DNA of 64,000 nucleotides from Shewanella baltica (GTDB lineage Bacteria > Pseudomonadota > Gammaproteobacteria > Enterobacterales > Shewanellaceae), in the NCBI RefSeq assembly GCF_900456975.1, contig NZ_UGYM01000002.1, positions 2,542,001 to 2,606,000 on the forward strand, read 5' to 3'. Made by a program: the position numbers and the translations under genes. Shown piece after piece: positions 1 to 8,081 of the stretch (position 1 is its first letter; every line of letters begins with the position of its first letter). The notes below the pieces were generated by a model that did no database searches, was not told where the DNA came from, and saw only the letters and a program-made list of their open reading frames with translations.

Positions 1-125
1 TTGGTTGACAGCATTTAGGCCCCACATTCAGGCTGACTCTCGTACCCCATCGCCCCACTGGCTTGTGCCTATAGGGCTGGTTACTTTTCACTGTCGGTCA
101 TTCCTCTTCGTCTTTAATGGCATGG

Positions 126-410
126 TTATCCTGACATTCGTACTGGCTGACTTTGGTTGTTAATCATCACAAATCCCTGCGGTTTTATCAGCCCAATAAA
201 CTGCAAATGACCTAACTGGCATTGCGGACATGACCACAAACAGTCTTCTTTAACCAAAGGCCTCGCCAATATCACCAATGGATTGTTTGATTGCAACTTG
301 ATTAGCGCAAGCTTTTTGCGGTGGCAAGCATTGGTTAAGTACTGCGTAAAATCACAGTTATGACATACAGCACTAACCGGTGAGTAAATTTTGAATGATT
401 TAGTTGTCAG
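126..410 (-). pseudogene. Gene fragment with two Cys pairs (possible zinc ribbon), 5' end missing
   Basis: An open frame of 94 codons without a start codon runs from a stop at 411-413 to a TAA at 126-128. Its product would carry a CHNC motif near the N-terminus and a CPQC motif about 45 residues later, the spacing of a small zinc ribbon, with ordinary protein-like composition between. The lack of a start and the gene-free DNA around it suggest the 3' remnant of a decayed gene. Zinc ribbons of this kind occur at the ends of some transposases, but I cannot assign the family. Confidence 0.3.
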
Positions 411-809
411 TTAAGTGATTTGGGGATAAACCTAGAACGAAACGATATGCCTAGGTGGTGGCACTCAGATGTATTCAAACTAAAGGTAGGTTTCTCCCCT
501 CACTGTTCTCCGCTTTATAGTGACTCGCTTACCAAGAGACGCAAAATATCGGCCCATTCAACAAAGATCAAAGGATCACAAAATCGATCTGTTCAAGTTG
601 GTATATCCGAGCACACCAATTTTTTGGACTCCTGAGAAAATAAGAATAATAAGCAAATAAAATCAATACTATAAATAGTGTTTGAAATTATGAACGCCCC
701 TTAAAAACCCTCAAATAAAACAACAACCAAGCCCTCTAAAATTCTCATATGTAGTGAAGCACTGCGTGTCGCTGCCCCCGCAATCAACCGAGCCGGAAGG
801 ACCCGCGAT

Positions 810-855
810 GATAATGGTTCGCATCTATATCGAGTTGCGAGTGATTCTCATCACC
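810..855. promoter_or_regulatory. Two Fur-box-like sequences
   Basis: GATAATGGTTCGCATC begins at 810 and matches 11 of 19 positions of the classical Fur consensus by hand count. On the opposite strand 855-837 reads GGTGATGAGAATCACTCGC, matching 13 of 19. No intact gene lies downstream, so this may be the surviving promoter of a lost iron-regulated gene. It could also be chance. Confidence 0.25.
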
Positions 856-1080
856 ATAAGGTGTCGCGTTCTGCTTCAATCAAACCGTGAGCATCGGCGA
901 GGCACAAAATCCGCCCATCTGAAAATCAAAATTCCTCATAATTGCACATGATCATCGCTCCATTCCTATCCATGCAGGATGACTAATATAGGTAAAGAGA
1001 ACGAGCTTGGCACTCGGCTAAAGTAAGCCAAGTCCTAGACAGCTACTGTTCACCTAAAACAGTCTAAAACCTTAGCTTTC

Positions 1081-1372
1081 ACCCTATTCTCCCCACTGCC
1101 AACATTTAACACTAAAGAAACAAACGCACGCTATTGCATCCTCCACTAGGGTTGATGCAATGACTCGTCTGTAGCCTTACTGCTGCATGGGCTAGAGTGC
1201 TCCCAACTTTTTGAGGCTATCTAGGGATTATCTAGGCCGCATCAAAAAACTGTTGAACCATATTGGTGCAACACATTGAACAACACCCATCAAATTAAAA
1301 CATATCAATAACAATTCAAACTAAGGCAGCATGAGCCTAAAAACGCGTTCAATCACTCAGAAACAGTGTGCA
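1081..1372. repeat. Imperfect direct repeat, copy A
   Basis: Pairs with copy B at 1528-1785. The most similar core runs from TTGCATCCTCC through CTGTAGCCTTACTGCTGCAT and CTCCCAACTTTTTGAGG to ATTATCTAGGCCGCATC. Inside is a hairpin with arms TTGCATC and GATGCAA around a short loop. Outside the core the copies diverge with small indels, so the duplication is not recent. Function unknown: a decayed mobile element or a duplicated structured RNA are both possible. Confidence 0.6.
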
Positions 1373-1527
1373 GATCATCCCACTTTGCCTGCTTTTAATG
1401 ACCAAAAACGGCGAGCGGATAGCACCCAAGCAGGATGAGGCAACGACCTAAACCGTGAGCCGAATAGAAGGATCCATTTAAGCGCCATCAATTCACCCAG
1501 AACTACCAAAAAACTCACCTTTTGCCC

Positions 1528-1785
1528 TACCCTTTACGCCCCTCAAGCGTTAACACAAAAGCAACAAAAGCGAGTCATTGCATCCTCCTGTAGGGTTGAT
1601 GCAACGACTCGCCTGTAGCCTTACTGCTGCATGGGTTTGAGTGCTCCCAACTTTTTGAGGGGATCTAGGGATTATCTAGGCCGCATCGAAGCACGGTTGA
1701 ACCCTAATGGTGCCCCCCCCCTATCCCCAAATAACATACCAGTAACAACTAAGGCTAAGAAAACGTGCGCTATTCTCACTCGCCA
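1528..1785. repeat. Imperfect direct repeat, copy B
   Basis: Second copy of the element at 1081-1372, starting about 447 bp downstream. The hairpin is longer here: GAGTC plus TTGCATC pair with GATGCAA plus GACTC, with one A-C mismatch. Preservation of pairing in both copies despite sequence change would suit a structured RNA or a transposon end. Confidence 0.6.
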
Positions 1786-2746
1786 TCGTCGCACAAAGCC
1801 CTATCAATGCCAGCTGCACCCACAATCATCAGCAAATGCTTGAACGACTAACGCACCTGCAGGTAAAGCAGCTGACAAAACGTAAACATGCACATTGATG
1901 CTAGGTATCAACACTTATCCGCCTAACTAATCTCCCTGCCTCACAAAGACTATTTAGCCAGCGTGAGATTAGCGGACACATCGGCAGGTAAACACAGCAG
2001 GATCATAGGACCAGACGGAACAACACCCTTAGGTACCGGCGACATAGATCACCGGCATTAACGTATTACAGCCCACAGCTCATGAAGTTCATTGGGATTG
2101 GTTAAAGCTGACTACATGGTATGAAGCGTAAGGTGATCGAGTGACACGTCTGCAGGTGAAAAAAGTGGTCTAAGAATAGGTTAAACCGAACGCACGATTG
2201 AACTGGATTAGTCTTAACTTAACCTGTAAATATTCAAATCACGATGCAATTAGACCCGATAGATGGCTTTAACCCACTTCTACCCAAAGTTTGCCGCAGC
2301 TCGAAGTTCAGGCATTTGTTATCTGATAATTTGAGATACATAATGTAATGACTACCAAAGAGTAAGGTGTGATCATGAGGGATTTGATAAACCGTTACAT
2401 TGAATCAGACTTGCCTAGTCTGGTTCACGCGCGAACGCGATCATTTTTCATGAGCTTTGGGCTAACAAATCTTTGCCCTATTCTTGGTTAGAGTAGAACC
2501 CCTAACTCATACTGCTAGTGCGTATTTGCCCTACCTCAAGTTATCCGTAAAAGTCAGCCTTTATAAAATTATTAGCCGTTTTGTAATCTAATCTCTAAAT
2601 CTTTTCATTAACCTATTTGACTCTCTCTGGTTGAAGTTCGTCATGAGTTTGTGGTTCTCTCTGAGCGATAGGGACACAAAGGGTGATTTTCAGTATAATT
2701 AATGATTATTGAAAATGTATTTATTAATAATTATTGGTTTCTAACT

Positions 2747-3640
2747 ATGCTCAATCCTATTTGGCTTAACACTTTTAAAACATTGGTCGATGTTGGACAC
2801 TTCACCAAAACGGCCGAATTGCTCCACATGACGCAACCTGGGGTAAGCCAGCACATAAATAAACTAGAAGCTGCATGCGGTTATCCTCTAATAAAGAGAT
2901 TTAACAAAAAGTTTGAGTTAACAATCTATGGGCGTAAAGTTTACGATTATGCTGTCAAACATTTTGAAGAAGAGTCTGAACTATTACAGAATTTGGCACA
3001 CGACGAACCTTTCCGAGGTCGCTGTACTATTGGCTGTTCGGGAACTTTCGCCTGGTTGATTTATTCAGAATTACTTTCTTTGCAAACGAGTTATCCAGAC
3101 TTATCCATTGAGTTAGAAGCAACACCAAACCAACGTATATTTGAGCAAGTACTACAGGGAAAATTGGATATAGGTTTAGTGACAAAAGAACCCAATCCTA
3201 AATATTTTGCGAGCCGTATTATTGGTGCGGAGTGTCTTGCTCTTGTGCTGCCACTTTCCGCAGACGAAAACTTATCTATAAATGAATTGTTAATGGAGTT
3301 GGGAGTAGTTCGTCATCCAGATTTGGCTCACTATTTCCAAACTTATGTTAATCAAGCCCACAATGATTTACTTAGTTTGGTCGATTTAGAGAATGTTTCG
3401 ACACAAAGCTACATTAACCAAGTGCATCAAATATTGGTTCCTATAGCTAAGGGTATCGGTTTTACGGTGGTTCCTCGATGGTGCGTCAACCTGTTCGCAG
3501 CCAAAGAACAGCTAAAAATATTCAATATTACCGCAGAGATACAGGAGCCTGTGTACTTGGTTAGCAAACTTAATTCACCACTTGCTAGGCGTTATGAACA
3601 GATCATTAAAGTTATCGAGAACTCTTTTGATATTGGTTGA
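2747..3640 (+). CDS. LysR-family transcriptional regulator
   Basis: 297 residues with an N-terminal winged helix-turn-helix (about residues 3-62, including FTKTAELLHMTQPGVSQHI) followed by a LysR substrate-binding domain (about 88-290). The frame opens 15 codons earlier, but the ATG at 2747 places MLNPIWLNTF directly before the DNA-binding domain, the usual LysR arrangement. It converges with a VOC-family gene across a shared terminator, so that gene is a possible but unproven target. The effector and regulon cannot be read from sequence. Confidence 0.85.
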   Translation: MLNPIWLNTFKTLVDVGHFTKTAELLHMTQPGVSQHINKLEAACGYPLIKRFNKKFELTIYGRKVYDYAVKHFEEESELLQNLAHDEPFRGRCTIGCSGTFAWLIYSELLSLQTSYPDLSIELEATPNQRIFEQVLQGKLDIGLVTKEPNPKYFASRIIGAECLALVLPLSADENLSINELLMELGVVRHPDLAHYFQTYVNQAHNDLLSLVDLENVSTQSYINQVHQILVPIAKGIGFTVVPRWCVNLFAAKEQLKIFNITAEIQEPVYLVSKLNSPLARRYEQIIKVIENSFDIG

Positions 3641-3710
3641 TGTAAGTTAAGAACTACTATTCAGAAGCTATTAGCTTTTTGATCTTATATCTGACCTAGG
3701 AATGAATACA

Positions 3711-3743
3711 AAAAGGTTGGCATCAGAGCCAACCTTTTGTTTT
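3711..3743. terminator. Bidirectional intrinsic terminator
   Basis: AAAAGGTTGGC (3711-3721) pairs with GCCAACCTTTT (3728-3738) around a 6-base loop, with T-rich sequence after it on the plus strand and the A-run serving the minus strand. It lies between the convergent LysR and VOC genes and should stop transcription from both. Confidence 0.85.
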
Positions 3744-3753
3744 ACGTATTTAC

Positions 3754-4245
3754 TTATTCATAGTCTGAAGCGTAAGTGTCTTCGTAAGAATGTGAGTAGA
3801 ACTCAAACAGGTTGCCAAACGGGTCTTCCAGATAAACCATTTGTGCTTGTTTTAGCTCGTTTTCTGGATGGTAACGCATGATGTCCATCCGAACTTTACC
3901 GCCATACTCTTCAACACGTTTGATTGCTGTATCAAACTGCTCTTTAGGTAGCTGTAAGCAGAAGTGGAAGATACCTAGGCGAGCGAAGTCTACTTCATGA
4001 CGTTCTTGACGATCTTTCATCTCAAACAGTTCAACGCCGATACCATCTGTTGTTACCAAGTGAGCGATGTTAAAGCCTTTAAAACCTTCACCGAATACCG
4101 CAATGCACATACGGCCAATCGCAGATTCTCGTTCTTCAATCACTTTAGTCTTGTTCATTACAATACGAAGACCTAGCGCTTTAGTATAGAATTCAACCGC
4201 TTTGTCCATATCACCAACCATAATACCTACGTGATTCATTTTCAT
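3754..4245 (-). CDS. VOC (glyoxalase/bleomycin resistance) superfamily protein
   Basis: 163 residues forming two beta-alpha-beta-beta-beta modules. The N-terminal module starts NHVGIMVGDMDKAVEFYTKALG; the second ends with a DPFGNLFEFY-type strand, the classic VOC signature. Candidate metal ligands are the early His, the Glu of VELFEM, the His of FHFCLQL and the Glu of LFEFY. The start chosen is the ATG at 4245, which has GGAG six bases upstream; the TTG four codons earlier would bury that site. Resembles lactoylglutathione lyase-like and dioxygenase-like VOC enzymes; substrate unknown. Confidence 0.8.
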   Translation of the reverse strand: MKMNHVGIMVGDMDKAVEFYTKALGLRIVMNKTKVIEERESAIGRMCIAVFGEGFKGFNIAHLVTTDGIGVELFEMKDRQERHEVDFARLGIFHFCLQLPKEQFDTAIKRVEEYGGKVRMDIMRYHPENELKQAQMVYLEDPFGNLFEFYSHSYEDTYASDYE

Positions 4246-4434
4246 AATGTGCTCCAATACATTTCTTTTTGTAACTATCGTTTCGATAGAATGGAATATA
4301 TGGCTTAATCATTAGCAATTAAAATTATCGATATTTATAAAAATGATAATTTTAAATTATAATAAAGGTAAGGTGTTACATATCGCCGCCTCAGCGCGAT
4401 CTAGGCTAGCACGAAAATGTCCAAAAATGAGCCA

Positions 4435-4560
4435 GTGAATCACTCTACACCAGACTGATTCATGCTGACCTTAAAGCAGACCCATTTCGCCCCGTTTCTT
4501 CCTTTCAACGGGGCTTTTTTTTGCCTTAGCATGAATCAGATCTCTAGAGAACTGATTCAT
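4435..4560 (+). repeat. Palindromic element, left copy (dyad-terminator-dyad)
   Basis: Three parts in order: a dyad TGAATCA-N13-TGATTCA (4436-4462), an intrinsic terminator (4489-4522), and a second dyad ATGAATCAG-N12-CTGATTCAT (4531-4560). The outer 32 bases (4435-4466) recur as an inverted copy at 6695-6726 with five central mismatches. The same architecture in reverse at 6620-6726 identifies both as copies of one small repeated element bracketing hipBA. A MITE-like or REP-like element is my inference. Confidence 0.7.
4489..4522 (+). terminator. Intrinsic terminator inside the left palindromic element
   Basis: GCCCCGTT (4489-4496) pairs with AACGGGGC (4507-4514), followed by eight T. It would insulate hipBA from transcription entering from the left. 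Confidence 0.8.
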
Positions 4561-4814
4561 ATCCCTGTTATGCCTATTCCAACTGGTGATATCGAGAGTT
4601 GATTAGTTTGTAGCCCAAAGAGGCGTTACTAATAAAATAGCTAATCCGAATCTGGCTAATAAGGTTTTGTCCCAGAAGTGTGGTGTTAAATAACGACTCT
4701 TCAATGTCTACACAATCAAGCCGGCCTAATCACACACACCAGCGCGGCCATAATGTAGCCCGCGACAACCACCTCATCTATGACAAAATCCAATCCGATA
4801 TCAACGTCACATAT

Positions 4815-4921
4815 ACAACTAATATGTTGTATCCATACGCATAAACAACAAATTGGTTGTATTTATACAAATAAACATCTCATTAGTTGTAATTAATAGT
4901 AAATAACAACTAATATGATGT
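4815..4921 (+). promoter_or_regulatory. Four phased HipB-type operators upstream of hipBA
   Basis: Four 16-bp dyads of the form ACAAC-N6-GTTGT: ACAACTAATATGTTGT at 4815, ACAACAAATTGGTTGT at 4845, ACATCTCATTAGTTGT at 4875 and ACAACTAATATGATGT at 4906. Their starts are 30, 30 and 31 bp apart, close to three helical turns, putting all four on one DNA face. Autorepression through multiple upstream operators is established for HipB; that these are its sites is inferred from position and spacing. Confidence 0.8.
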
Positions 4922-4951
4922 TTATAAGAAAAAGATAACCGAGCCAACACC

Positions 4952-5299
4952 ATGAAGCACCTCAGCGAATTAGCCACAGAACTCAAGCACTACCGAGAAG
5001 AATTGGCACTAAGTCAGAAAGACATGCTGCTGAACATTGGTATGTCACAGCAACAATACCAACGAATAGAAAGTGGCAGTGATACTCGCTTATCGACATT
5101 ACTGAGAGTCTTGGAAGGATTAAATCTTGAAATGATGCTCGTTCCTAAACAGCACATAAGTGCAGTAAAAGCACTCATTAACCAAGCAACTTTAGAACCA
5201 GAAATTGACCGTCATTCGCCTAACAACTTAACGAGAGAGACGGGCACATCTTGGGATAAGGTCCTACATTCAGTTGATGATAAAGAAGATAACCTATGA
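4952..5299 (+). CDS. hipB: HipB-like antitoxin, XRE-family repressor
   Basis: 115 residues. An XRE helix-turn-helix fills about residues 10-70, with LSQKDMLLNIGMSQQQYQRIESG as the DNA-contacting core, followed by a polar and probably flexible tail. The stop overlaps the hipA start as ATGA, so the two are translationally coupled, the standard HipBA order. In this family HipB dimers bind operators upstream of the operon and sequester HipA; the four phased dyads just upstream fit that. The symbol rests on operon structure and family resemblance. Confidence 0.85.
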   Translation: MKHLSELATELKHYREELALSQKDMLLNIGMSQQQYQRIESGSDTRLSTLLRVLEGLNLEMMLVPKQHISAVKALINQATLEPEIDRHSPNNLTRETGTSWDKVLHSVDDKEDNL

Positions 5300-6558
5300 A
5301 ACCGGCTGAATCAGTAGAGGCCCTCGCGCTTTATTTAAATCATCAACGGATTGCGATACTCACCCATTATTCTGGGGGTAAAAACATTCTGAAATTTGAC
5401 CCTGAATATATCGCGATGCCAAAAGCACTTCGACCAACATTAACGCTCACCCAGCTGCTAGACCCCCACTACATCGATAAAATACAAGTCAGAAAACAAA
5501 GATTATCACCGGTGCTGTCCAACTTGCTCCCAGAGGGCGCATTGCGGCATTGGATGTCAGCCGCGCTAAAAGTACATGAAAACAACGAATTTCCCATACT
5601 AGCATGGGCAGGGAACAATCTTCCTGGCGGCTTAATCGCATCAGCCATAGCAAAAGAAGATATTCCAGCTTGGGCACTATCGCCACGGGAAAGAACAGAA
5701 GCCATCGTAATCGACATCACCCACACCAGTAATAAGTTCTCACTTGCCGGTGTTCAAATGAAATTCTCGACAAGCAGAAACGATGGACGATTCAACATAA
5801 ATGCCGATCAAGATGGCCAAGATAGTTGGATTATCAAGACGCCTTCAACAGTACACCGCAACGTCCCGCAAAATGAATACACTGCAATGAAGTTGGCACA
5901 AATAATCGGAGTGAACATCCCTGAAATTGAGCTCATCTCGCTTAACGCATTGGATAACCTACCTAACATCAAACTACCAGATGAGCCCACGGCTTATGCA
6001 ATTAAGCGCTTTGACCGCAGTGATACGGGCCGCATTCATGCAGAGGACTTTGCCCAAATATTCGAAGTTTACGCCCATGATAAATACGGTAAATACAACT
6101 ACGAAGCCATAGCTAAAGCTCTATACATGAGCAGCTACAACGGACTAAAAGACGTGCAGCAAATGGCAAGGCGGTTGCTGGCCAATATCTTGCTCGCCAA
6201 CGGTGATGCCCACTTAAAAAATTGGAGTGTTATCTACCCTGATACCCAAAATGCGATACTCTCACCCGCTTACGATATTGTGAGCACCTTACCCTACATA
6301 GAAGGCGAAACCGCCATAGCTCTCAACATGAATAAACAAAAGCTATGGTACGCCATTGATATCACCACCTTCCAAGCATGGGCAACGAGAACAGGCCTAC
6401 CATGGCCCGCGATAAAGGTTCATTTACTGGATGCCATGCAAAAAGCCCGTACTCTTTGGCCAAAGGCACTTGCTGAACTCCCCATGCATGAAGAGCATAA
6501 AGCGATATTAAAAGCTCACTGGGCCAAACTACATAACGACTTTAAAATCCTCTGCTAG
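5296..6558 (+). CDS. hipA: HipA-family serine/threonine kinase toxin
   Basis: 420 residues, close to the usual HipA length. An N-terminal HipA_N-type domain (about 1-110) precedes the kinase-like domain. SLAGVQMKFS (around residue 152) is the nucleotide-loop segment that carries the autophosphorylated serine in characterised HipA proteins. NGDAHLKNW (around 308) and LSPAYDIVS (around 330) supply the catalytic and metal-binding aspartates. No motif is missing, so an active toxin is expected. HipA of E. coli phosphorylates glutamyl-tRNA synthetase; the target here is not known. The locus is bracketed by two palindromic elements. Confidence 0.88.
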   Translation: MKPAESVEALALYLNHQRIAILTHYSGGKNILKFDPEYIAMPKALRPTLTLTQLLDPHYIDKIQVRKQRLSPVLSNLLPEGALRHWMSAALKVHENNEFPILAWAGNNLPGGLIASAIAKEDIPAWALSPRERTEAIVIDITHTSNKFSLAGVQMKFSTSRNDGRFNINADQDGQDSWIIKTPSTVHRNVPQNEYTAMKLAQIIGVNIPEIELISLNALDNLPNIKLPDEPTAYAIKRFDRSDTGRIHAEDFAQIFEVYAHDKYGKYNYEAIAKALYMSSYNGLKDVQQMARRLLANILLANGDAHLKNWSVIYPDTQNAILSPAYDIVSTLPYIEGETAIALNMNKQKLWYAIDITTFQAWATRTGLPWPAIKVHLLDAMQKARTLWPKALAELPMHEEHKAILKAHWAKLHNDFKILC

Positions 6559-6619
6559 CTAATGAAATCAGGCCCCAATAACAATATTGATTTCGGTTGT
6601 AACATCGGGGTATAGGTGT

Positions 6620-6726
6620 GAATCAGCTCTCCAGATATTTGATTTATCTTAAGGGAAAAAACGCCCCAGAATCTCGCAAAGGGGCACGAAGGGTAGCATG
6701 AATCAGTCTAGGTCAGAGTGATTCAC
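6620..6726 (-). repeat. Palindromic element, right copy (inverted)
   Basis: Read on the minus strand this repeats the left element: dyad TGAATCA-N13-TGATTCA (6726-6700), a terminator, and a degenerate dyad TGAATCA-N14-TGATTTA (on the plus strand 6620-6647). Its outer end adjoins the remnant of an integron attC at 6730-6767, suggesting it inserted into or beside that site. Confidence 0.65.
6655..6685 (-). terminator. Intrinsic terminator inside the right palindromic element
   Basis: On the minus strand GCCCC (6685-6681) pairs with GGGGC (6667-6663), followed by a run of T (complement of 6656-6661). It would stop minus-strand transcription leaving the Nudix/GNAT cassettes before it reaches hipBA. 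Confidence 0.6.
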
Positions 6727-6729
6727 GGC

Positions 6730-6767
6730 ACGATTTAAGGCTAAATAGTCAGAACGCTTGTTAGGCG
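6730..6767 (-). other. Truncated integron attC site
   Basis: On the minus strand the Nudix stop codon lies within GCCTAAC, a perfect inverse core (RYYYAAC), as in many cassettes. The following bases, ending in GCCTTAAATCGTG, resemble the corresponding arm of the complete attC at 7255-7335. The distal arm and core are absent, and the palindromic element begins within a few bases of where they should be. Confidence 0.5.
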
Positions 6768-7216
6768 CAATGTTGGCGTTGGCTCAATACTGCACTCAAA
6801 AGCTCAGGAATCCACTTTGGTTTGAATATGTTTGGGTTCTCATTTTGCATTTCTTGAATACTCCACCATTTCCATTTTTGAATGGTGCACTTTTCTTCGT
6901 CGGTCCATTCTGCCGCGAATATATTTGAATTTATTGGGCACTCTACTAGATAGTATTTTTCTAGCCAGCGCGCAGGTGTTGAGCGTGCTACAGCATATAC
7001 TTCATCTCGCTCTTTCAGAAGATGTCCAATTTTTAGAGTAAGTCCAGTTTCCTCGTATAGCTCCCGTGCGGCGGCGTCAGTGTAGCTTTCTCCTGTTTTA
7101 AGCTCGCCGCCAGCGGTTGCCCAGAATGGTGCTTGATGCTCGTCCTTGTATAAAAATAATAAAAGGCGTCCTTCGCTATCTACGATAAATAATCTCGAAG
7201 ATTTTCTGACTTCCAT
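6761..7216 (-). CDS. Nudix hydrolase (integron-cassette gene)
   Basis: 151 residues with a complete Nudix box around residues 36-59, fitting G-x5-E-x7-R-E-U-x-E-E-x-G-U (segment REL-x-EE-x-GL). Such enzymes cleave nucleoside diphosphates linked to another moiety, using metal bound by the box glutamates; the substrate here is unknown. The ATG at 7216 has GGAG five bases upstream. The gene sits between a complete attC (upstream) and a truncated attC (overlapping its stop), with a short leader typical of gene cassettes. Confidence 0.85.
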   Translation of the reverse strand: MEVRKSSRLFIVDSEGRLLLFLYKDEHQAPFWATAGGELKTGESYTDAAARELYEETGLTLKIGHLLKERDEVYAVARSTPARWLEKYYLVECPINSNIFAAEWTDEEKCTIQKWKWWSIQEMQNENPNIFKPKWIPELLSAVLSQRQHCA

Positions 7217-7254
7217 TTCTGCTCCAAGTGAAATATGTACTTTGATTAGATTGT

Positions 7255-7335
7255 GCCTAACGCTCGCCTAAACGGCGAGCAACTTGTTGCGAGTCCAGCG
7301 GCCGCAGGCCACGATGTTTAAGGCGATTGTTAGAG
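7255..7335 (-). other. Integron attC recombination site (81 bp)
   Basis: The ends are GCCTAAC (7255-7261, plus strand) and GTTAGAG (7329-7335). The arms form a long imperfect dyad: GCTCGCC-TAAAC on one side against GTTTAAGGCGATT on the other, with a GC-rich centre. The site lies between the GNAT stop and the Nudix leader, the expected place for the attC of the GNAT cassette. Class assigned from core motifs and dyad only. Confidence 0.75.
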
Positions 7336-7336
7336 C

Positions 7337-7783
7337 TCACAGCTTGATGACTGCCAACATATCTTCACCGTCTTCATCCAAACCCACTTCCTGAAAGCCA
7401 AAACTAGAATAAAAATCTTTGGCGACGGTGTTCTCAGGGTCATAACAAATTTCAATCTCTTTTACTTTGTCGTACGCTTTGATTTCATTTAGCGCCAAAT
7501 TTAAAGCGGTTCTACCAATCCCTGCGTTTTGATAACGTTGATCCACCATAAAGCGCCAGATAGAAACTCTTTCAGGTGTTTCAGATACCCACATGAAAAA
7601 GCCAACAGGTTTATCGTTTTGATAGATTGCCTTACAGGTATGCCCTTGGCAGTAATGTGACTCAACCAAAGACCACATATTGCTAGCAACATATTCCTGC
7701 TGCTCATCAGTGACATCCAAGTCGCATACGGCGTCATAATTTGAACTTGTAACGTCTTCCAGTGTAATACTCATCGCGTCCAT
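7337..7783 (-). CDS. GNAT-family N-acetyltransferase (integron-cassette gene)
   Basis: 148 residues with a GNAT fold: MITLED-type first strand, VGFFMW strand in the middle, the acetyl-CoA loop RYQNAGIGRTAL (about residues 93-104) matching Q/R-x-x-G-x-G/A, and a C-terminal YSSFGFQEVG motif. Most like polyamine or small-amine acetyltransferases of the SpeG/BltD type, but the acceptor is uncertain. An alternative start is the ATG three codons in (7774). It is followed at once by an attC, so it is the upstream gene of a two-cassette array read on the minus strand. No attC is visible upstream of it. Confidence 0.8.
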   Translation of the reverse strand: MDAMSITLEDVTSSNYDAVCDLDVTDEQQEYVASNMWSLVESHYCQGHTCKAIYQNDKPVGFFMWVSETPERVSIWRFMVDQRYQNAGIGRTALNLALNEIKAYDKVKEIEICYDPENTVAKDFYSSFGFQEVGLDEDGEDMLAVIKL

Positions 7784-7825
7784 CGCTTATTTTTAGATAT
7801 TTGTAATCACATATTCATGAAAACC

Positions 7826-7942
7826 TTAAGTTGCAGGTGGTTCAACTTTCATGACATCCACATTAGTTAATCTCGCAAAAAACCTATCCACAAATTTAAA
7901 TGCCTCGTGGTCTCGTTCATAAACAGCTACATGCCACTGCAT
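7826..7942 (-). CDS. Possible 38-residue ORF or gene remnant
   Basis: A short frame beginning MQWHVAVYERDHEAF and ending KVEPPAT. Its composition looks protein-like and hydrophilic, but there is no good ribosome binding site and a stop lies directly upstream. It may be the 3' part of a decayed cassette gene. The rest of 7784-8081 shows nothing else. Confidence 0.2.
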   Translation of the reverse strand: MQWHVAVYERDHEAFKFVDRFFARLTNVDVMKVEPPAT

Positions 7943-8081
7943 TGATCATTAATTAACTCACTAACAACATGCATAGCGATACCTTTCGAGCGGTTGTGTT
8001 TAACCAATTAGCTGCTTAATTGATGAGTGTCGCACTTCGGAGTGATGCAAATTTACTGATCCACTACAACATCCACATTGA

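Larger units (their letters stand above)
411..2746. other. Long stretch without convincing genes
   Basis: Frames here are short, lack ribosome binding sites and have no recognisable domains. The stretch holds a Fur-box-like pair near 810-855, an imperfect direct duplication (listed separately) and a hairpin near 1920-1975 with arms CTAATCTC and GAGATTAG. It reads as decayed accessory DNA. The last ~100 bases are AT-rich and should hold the promoter of the LysR gene that follows. Confidence 0.5.

Noticed and set aside
420..1843. Three ORFs of 65-71 codons (420-635, 754-951, 1631-1843) as genes
   Set aside because: No ribosome binding sites, no domain-like composition; two overlap the duplicated repeat or Fur-like sites.
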